From Zygnema cylindricum (Eukaryota; Streptophyta; Zygnematophyceae; Zygnematales; Zygnemataceae): 64,000 bases of DNA. The stretch's first letter is position 1; every line of letters begins with the position of its first letter. The translations under genes and the position numbers were made by a program. The notes under the pieces were generated by a model, which saw only the letters and a list, made by a program, of their open reading frames with translations, ran no database searches and had not been told where the DNA came from. This document shows, piece by piece, positions 58,305 through 64,000 of the stretch. The stretch is from contig JBBHKE010000370.1 in assembly GCA_037447655.1 (NCBI GenBank), positions 1 through 64,000 of the forward strand, given 5' to 3'.

Positions 58305-59462
58305 CATGGCTTGGGTGTTGCTTATACGCTCATCTGTAATTAACCCTAACACCGGGTTTCCTTGATGGAACTTTGAATCCATTTTCGATGTAATTTGCTT
58401 TCAATTGTTGGATAGTAGATATTTTACTAGCGCATGCATTCCATTTTGAAATAAAGTTGCAGTTAATTTTTGCAAGGGCACTCCGTCTTTTATTATTGCC
58501 TCTCCCAAAGAAAGCGGTTTCAGCATACATTGTTTTACCACTTTATTTATCGTGGATAATCCGATGTCATACTCGAGTTTGAGTAGGTGATTGGATTTTA
58601 CAGAAATAAAAGCCCTTATGAAAATTGTGGTACACGAAGTTGTGTGGATCCACATAGTTTCCATGAAAATAAACGTGCTCATAACATCCACAGTTATTGC
58701 ATGAAACAATAAATTGGTTATGCTACTTTTAAAAAGGAATGTCGCAGTTCTCAAAAAGGATATCGCAAAAGCAAGCACCAGATTTGGAACAGTGCAATGT
58801 GTTTCTTACCAAAAAGACAAACAAAAACATTGCACAACTGCTTTAAACGTGGCATAGAATGGAATTGTGTGCAACCTATTGAAAACCATCTTTATACTTT
58901 TTTTGTAAAAGGTATCAATGGGGTAAGTGCTACCATCAAATCCTTGGCAACAAAGAGAATTTACAAAGGTACTGCTCAATTGCGGAGGAGTCCAGACAGC
59001 ATTCAGACTGTTAGAAAACCTCTGATGCTGGACCGAAACTCAAAGAGAAGCTCATGTGAACTCAGTCAAGAATTTTGCTAGGGAAATACACAGAGGAAAC
59101 AAAGAGATAACTCATTACTTGTTCACAAGATTATACCGAAACTTGGATGACCTTTCAAAATGAAGAGATTTTACTCTCATCATGTGTATTTCCCGATACT
59201 CAAGTATATTTATCAAGTGTAATACGAAATGTCCAGATAATTGATTCACCTAATCTCATAAACCTTATTTACCTTATCATGTGTAAATGACCGCAGTTTA
59301 ATATTGATGTAAGACATCAAAGTTCACATTCACACTACTGTCAGATTGACCTTGACGCTATCATCCATTTTACAAAAAATCAGCATTCAAATCTACATTT
59401 AAACAAGCTTCCTCTTCCTCACCTGTGTCCGCGTCCATTTCCACTTCCACTTTTAAACAAAC
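58305..59462. other. Unassigned region with a possible decayed coding stretch
   Basis: The plus frame at 58,797-59,081 (94 codons; KRQTKTLHNCFKRGIEWN, GINGVSATIKSLATKRIY) is open in line with a preceding stretch from about 58,690 and looks more protein-like than its neighbours, but I cannot assign a family. It could be a decayed transposon gene. A minus frame at 58,401-58,778 has no known motif. Confidence 0.25.
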
Positions 59463-59622
59463 ATCCGCATCCGCATCGGCATCCACACCGCATCTGTATC
59501 CGCATCCGCATCCGCACCCGCACCGGCGCCGGCGCCCGCGCCCGCGCCTACGCCCGCGCCCGCCCCCGCATCCGCACCCGCACCCGCATCCGCACCCGCA
59601 CCCGCATCCGCATCCGCATCCA
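59463..59622. repeat. (CCGCAY)n hexanucleotide minisatellite
   Basis: Units CCGCAT and CCGCAC, with a GC-rich interior of CCGGCG and CCCGCG variants, fill about 160 bp. The plus-strand frame gives a HPHPHP/RPRPRP run and is not convincing as a gene. Confidence 0.88.
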
Positions 59623-59639
59623 TATCAGCAATTTTCTCT

Positions 59640-60572
59640 TCACATCTAGTACATCACACGGCTACATCACTCATTGGCATTGACCTCGTCAAAACCTTCA
59701 CTCTAACATTCACGATCAAAATTCGCACAAACACTGTCATTTTGATCAAGTTGGAACATTCCCCTGTGATGTTGCTCTTTTACTATGCCTGTTTTTGTAC
59801 TGTATGGGATCAAATCTTGGCCTAGGTATAATCAGGTATAGTTCTACTCAATCATTTAGCATGCTTGATCCACATTCGGGTACTGTCAAACTGCCATGAT
59901 GTGACAAATGTTAATCTCATCTAAGCACAGGTAACAGAAGCAAGTTTCTCATGAACCTCCAATAATGTAGAAGGCATTTTTCCAATCACTTTGAGTGTAT
60001 ACAACTGTGTATCTATCCGTTTGCAGTTGAACTTTGCATTCTTTGTCCTTGCGGTGGAAAATTGTCAGCGGCCAAATTTCAATTTATTACTTCCATTGGC
60101 TCAATAGCTTTGCATAGCTGAAGTAAGCTTGTTGAAATAGGTAGAGTGACAAGTAATTCCCCAAATATTTAGGCCAAAACCACTTACTACTGCAGGGTGA
60201 CTAAATACCTCGCAAAATATCTATTTCGATCTCTACACTAATCCTGCAAAAGTATACAAATGGAGTACGACGCACACAAACGATTAGTACCAGCAAAAGG
60301 GTCAGCCTACTTTCCACATTCACTTCCAAAATAAATATTCATCACATAATTGCTCACAAAAATTGAAGCTACATTTTCCCGAAAAATGAGCGTGATCTTT
60401 TACTAAAATAGTGTATAATTTACAATTGGTGACTCCAAAAGAATCTAGTCCAATGAAATCTGTCGATGACAAACTCCACCTACAGACTTCACAAAAACTC
60501 TTCCTTCACTAATACATATAAGGCACTTTTGCGGCCCAATAAATCAGTCTAATCTAAATAAATCCCAGCCTC
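59640..60572. other. Intergenic region downstream of the acyltransferase gene
   Basis: AT-rich, with no recognisable gene, element end or repeat. It lies beyond the stop codon of the minus-strand gene at 60,573 and should contain its 3' UTR. Confidence 0.45.
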
Positions 60573-63500
60573 TCATAATTCAAATCCTAACTCAATTTCC
60601 TTGTAACCAAATTGGGCCTTATGAGTGTCATAAATCTCCCGAATTGCACTAAAATATCGTTCCCACAAAATGTCGACCTCTTCCACAGTTGGGTTTTCCG
60701 TGATACGAACGGGAGCAATTGGTTTTCCCACGACAAGAATAACGGGCCTTGCACGTGGCATGGGTAGAAAACCAAGAAAACCAAACGGGAAAAATGGAAA
60801 AGGGAAACCAATCCGCTTGTAGGTATACCTCTGCCCAAAAAGAAAAATAAATCAAAGTTCAGTCCATCTAAAATTGATATTTTGCCTGTCTGGAACTATG
60901 ACAAGCTGTCACAGACAACTATGAACTTGCAATAGTCAGTTACAATGTGTTGCTGTATACAAAATTATCAACGAATTGTCAACTACTCAAACTCTATTGC
61001 TCAGAATCATTCTCTAAATATCCATGCTGAATTGCAGGCAAACCCGCCTCACATAAATAAAATGCCCAATACACCTTCCATTATAGCCTACATCCAGAAT
61101 GTGTACCAAAGTAGCTTCACTATTATTTTTTCTCATTTCTCAACATATTAACCATTCATCAATATACACTTAAACCATAAATGGTAATTTATTTCTGCCA
61201 AAAAAGAAAAACTAAAAAGCCTCTGCACCAGAAAAACTGGCCTTAACCTTTCCACCGGAAGACTTTACTCGCCTTTTTTCCTTCAAATTCCTTCTCACCT
61301 GTACCGAAGGCCAGCTGATTAAGTTATCAAAAAGCTGTGATTCCCCAAAACTGAAAATGGGAACTAAAGATGCATTGGTTTCTATGGCCATTCGGACAAA
61401 CCCCTTGTGACGGGCACAAAGGGTCACTCGTTTCCTATGTTGCGTCACATGGTGAGCCAGTTCAGACTGCATACATTCAAAAAGAAAAGACAAAAGCATA
61501 AATAGGGGTAGATTCTTGATGCCTGGCCAGACATAATTTCAGCCTAACCAACTGCCATTTCATACATCGATTATCGAGGCCCTTCACTACATATCTCTTA
61601 TCGATAAATCCTGCTCATACAACACTAATATGACATACTAGCTAATGCCCATTTAAAAACTATTGAAAGGAACTCATTCCAAAATAGCGTCGTCTACACT
61701 ATCAATAGTTGGTGTGGAAACTTAGCTTTCAGTGAAATCATGTTAGGGGTTTCTTGTGGCTAAGTGACTAACTATTTCACTGTACTTCAATAGAAAAACA
61801 TGTACATAAGTGGGACAAAAAAAAAAACTGTACATTACTGTTATTGGCAAAAGGGCCAAATTGTAACCGGAAAATTCGTTGGAATCAAGAACTTGCAGTT
61901 CTGTTGTCTTACAAAGTCACTTGCAAAACCAGCAGTTAACCAGATTACCATCACAACAACTTACTTGTCCACCAGGGCATAATATAACGGAATGCTGCTC
62001 CACCAACGCTTTTCGAAAAACTTTGCGCGAAACTTTTCGCATGCCTGCCCACATATTGAGGTCCCTCAGAATGGGGACCTTAAAAATAACAGATGCACCG
62101 AGGCCCACAGGCTGGACTCCCGGAAAAAGAGTTCTCCAAGCAGATGTGAGATGGATCCAGGAAATGAATGCCGGAAAAAGACCATGTGGCTGCACATTGA
62201 ACAAAAAACAGAAATGGTATTATGAAGTGATTACTGTGGAGCCAATGCACCTGCAGTGATTCTCAGCTATGGAATGAAATTCAAATTTCACATATTCCCC
62301 AAAGCAAAAAATGGAACAAAATAAAAAAATGACTTTGCAGATAGAAGAGCATCCTAAAATAGCCTGCACTGACCATTGCTGTTTCAAGAGTTTTTTTTTT
62401 TTAAGATTGAGAATTGTCCAGAAAATGAACAAACATGACAGAACATAATAATCCAGTAAGCGACATGGAAACTGAAACTATGCAAACTTTAAAAACTAAA
62501 ATTGCAACTAGTTCCAAAACTGCCGGTGATGCTGGAACAGAAAGGAAGCAAAAAAAAAGGGGGCGGGGGAAGGTGTGTCTAGACATACATGAAAACCAAA
62601 TATGTAACGTCCGGAAGAAGGGAGAGGATCTTTGGATTCTCTCACGATGCGAATGCCTCCAAAATGTAATAAGGAAGCTTCCTCCAGCCATTGACTGACA
62701 CTGTAAGAACATAAAACACAAAAAAGTTTTGATCTTCCAGTGTTACATTGTAATATCATTTTTTCCATCATAAACACAAAGGATAGAACGCACTGAAAGA
62801 CTTATCTTCAGCACCAACTGTCTAGATTGACTTGTAAGCATTTAACAAAGACTAGCATTCTTCCAAAATTAGTAAAGAAGACAATAAAAACGCATGACCT
62901 TACAGCCATAGCTGCTTTCCATAAGTGCTGGTACCCAATTTAGTCATGTCCAAACCTCCCTCACAAACTCGACAAAGAAAAAATTGAAGTTACACTATTG
63001 AGTTTTGAGCCCCACCTCCTTGATATCTAAACATCCCAAGTAACAATTTGCAGAAGAAAATCCTTTTAGAAATGGCAAGTGTGAAAGCACCATCAAAATA
63101 CTGCGGCACATTAAAAGGTTCTACTGAATACAATTTTTTTAGTTACGCCCTCCTCTCCCTCCCTCGTTCTCTCCTTCTCTCCTCTGTCGCTTTCTCAGAT
63201 TCTCTCCCTCTCGGAAAATACTTACGGGCCTTGAATAGCTTGCCACATCCGTCTCCCACTTTCCTCAGGATTTGACCAATATGTAGGCCAATATATCACA
63301 GACATGATACATATAACAGTTACGGCCAACATAGTTGAAAGGCCAACAAAAAGAGAAACTATTGAAAGAATCAAAAAAATATGATTACAATAAATGATAG
63401 AGAACATAACTAGGGATTGAACTCGAACTCGAATCCACCAAAGATAGTCAAATAAAGATGCCGATGGAACTCTCCAGGGTCCAACTTTTGCAATTTTTTT

Positions 63501-64000
63501 CTGTTTTGCTGTCCAATGGAAAGGCTCAACAACAGCCGAAGAATGAATAGCTGTACATTTATTGAGTTTCTGAGTGAGAGCAGTAACCATGTTTTCCATT
63601 TGAGGGATGTGAGGAAGAGAGACTGGATGGTCATCGAGGTCTTGGCAAAGAACACCCCCGGAAGGAGGACACAATAGTAGAGTGTTTGAAGTCTCTATTG
63701 AATCCGCCTCTTCGGCAACTGTATCAAGGGACTCAAAATGAGTACATGTCTCAGATCTCAAATCCATCTCATTTTGACCAGATGTGGGCTTTGCGAATTC
63801 TAAAAGTGCATGTGTCGACGAATCAGGAGTGATGTCAGATTTAGAAGTGGCCTGATCCGAGTGAGATTTTGAAGTTTTCGACTTCTCAGCATTTGCAGAG
63901 GTGGCATTAGAAGCGGTGCTTGTGGAGGAAAAAAGCCACAAGGAAACTGCCACCTGGAGAACCAAAGACAGACACGATACAGAAATTTTGTAAGCATAAG
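60573..64000 (-). CDS. DGAT2-family acyltransferase, 5' end beyond the window
   Basis: Five exons join in phase: right edge to 63226, 62700-62589, 62189-61965, 61466-61299, 60830-60573. In order they give a Ser/Thr-rich N-terminal extension, two hydrophobic spans (about 63,400-63,300, residues SLVMFSIIYCNHIFLIL and STMLAVTVICIMSVIYW), PTYWSNPEESGRRMW, GRYIFGFH|PHG, LFPGVQPVGLGASVIFKVPILRDLNMW, VILCPGGQ, KGFVRMAIETNASLVPIFSFGE and VVGKPIAP...NPTVEEVD. HPHG, the PGGQ-like block and RKGFV-type block are DGAT2 hallmarks. The family transfers acyl-CoA to diacylglycerol (or a related acceptor) at the ER to make storage lipid. HPHG is split by an intron between His and Pro. Plant DGAT2s often have EPHS there, so this is the animal/fungal-type form. 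About 160 residues precede the first span, longer than usual, and the true start is not in view. Confidence 0.9.

Noticed and set aside
59425-59649. His-Pro/Arg-Pro repeat protein
   Set aside because: The frame is produced by the hexamer array and has no flanking coding context.
62181-62204. QPHG instead of HPHG in the DGAT2-type protein
   Set aside because: The Q comes from reading into the intron. The acceptor GTGCAG ends just before CCA, and the previous exon ends in TTT CAT, so the spliced protein has HPHG.
62435-62698. Plus-strand 87-codon frame
   Set aside because: It is the antisense of a DGAT2 exon and its intron.
1-64000. CRISPR arrays, bacterial operons, ribosome-binding sites
   Set aside because: The genes are split by spliceosomal introns and no spaced-repeat arrays are visible; the window is eukaryotic.

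Overview
This window looks like nuclear DNA of a green-lineage eukaryote, most likely a streptophyte (a charophyte alga or an early-diverging plant). It is AT-rich and its genes have many spliceosomal introns of GT...TTTNCAG type. It carries a plant-type full-length PDR/ABCG transporter, an SRC2-like C2 protein with the plant Pro/Tyr and Gly/Tyr tail, an F-box/RCC1 protein, a DGAT2-type acyltransferase, and Ty1/copia elements with plant-like polyproteins. The species cannot be fixed from the sequence alone. All exon models are my own, built by joining splice sites in phase.

Layout. 1-3,780: no confident gene. 3,781-5,000: C-rich and CT-rich tracts beside a small intronless gene on the minus strand that resembles mitochondrial ATP synthase subunit f. 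5,010-6,240: nested MITEs with TA target duplications. 6,450-7,847: a 1,382-bp hAT-like non-autonomous element with an 8-bp target duplication. 8,245-14,440: a structurally complete but coding-dead copia element on the minus strand. 14,661-16,722: a second dense cluster of the same TA-type MITE clan. 17,308-22,483: the SRC2-like gene (7 exons), with one clan MITE in intron 5. 24,890-26,902: a single-exon F-box/RCC1 gene on the minus strand. 27,118-36,950: a graveyard of a non-LTR-like reverse transcriptase element, a copia relic, a 138-bp tandem duplication and two Harbinger-like elements. 36,952-49,135: the PDR transporter (23 exons, 1,507 residues in my model). 50,774-58,304: three more MITEs, a second non-LTR-like element, and rearranged copia copies in opposite orientations. 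59,463-59,622: a hexanucleotide minisatellite. 60,573-64,000: the 3' part of a DGAT2-type gene (minus strand), which runs off the right edge.

The five genes do not form an obvious pathway; they are housekeeping or stress-type genes in a repeat-rich setting. The most interesting material is the transposon biology. At least five MITE families share one terminal signature (CACCGCGAATCG then TATTAG) and TA duplications, and two insertions can be shown by comparing filled and near-empty copies of the same host element. A head-to-head pair makes a palindrome of roughly 330-bp arms. The Harbinger-like pair carries an internal array of a short GTCTACAA-NTGTC motif. I found no transposase that could move any of these in the window.
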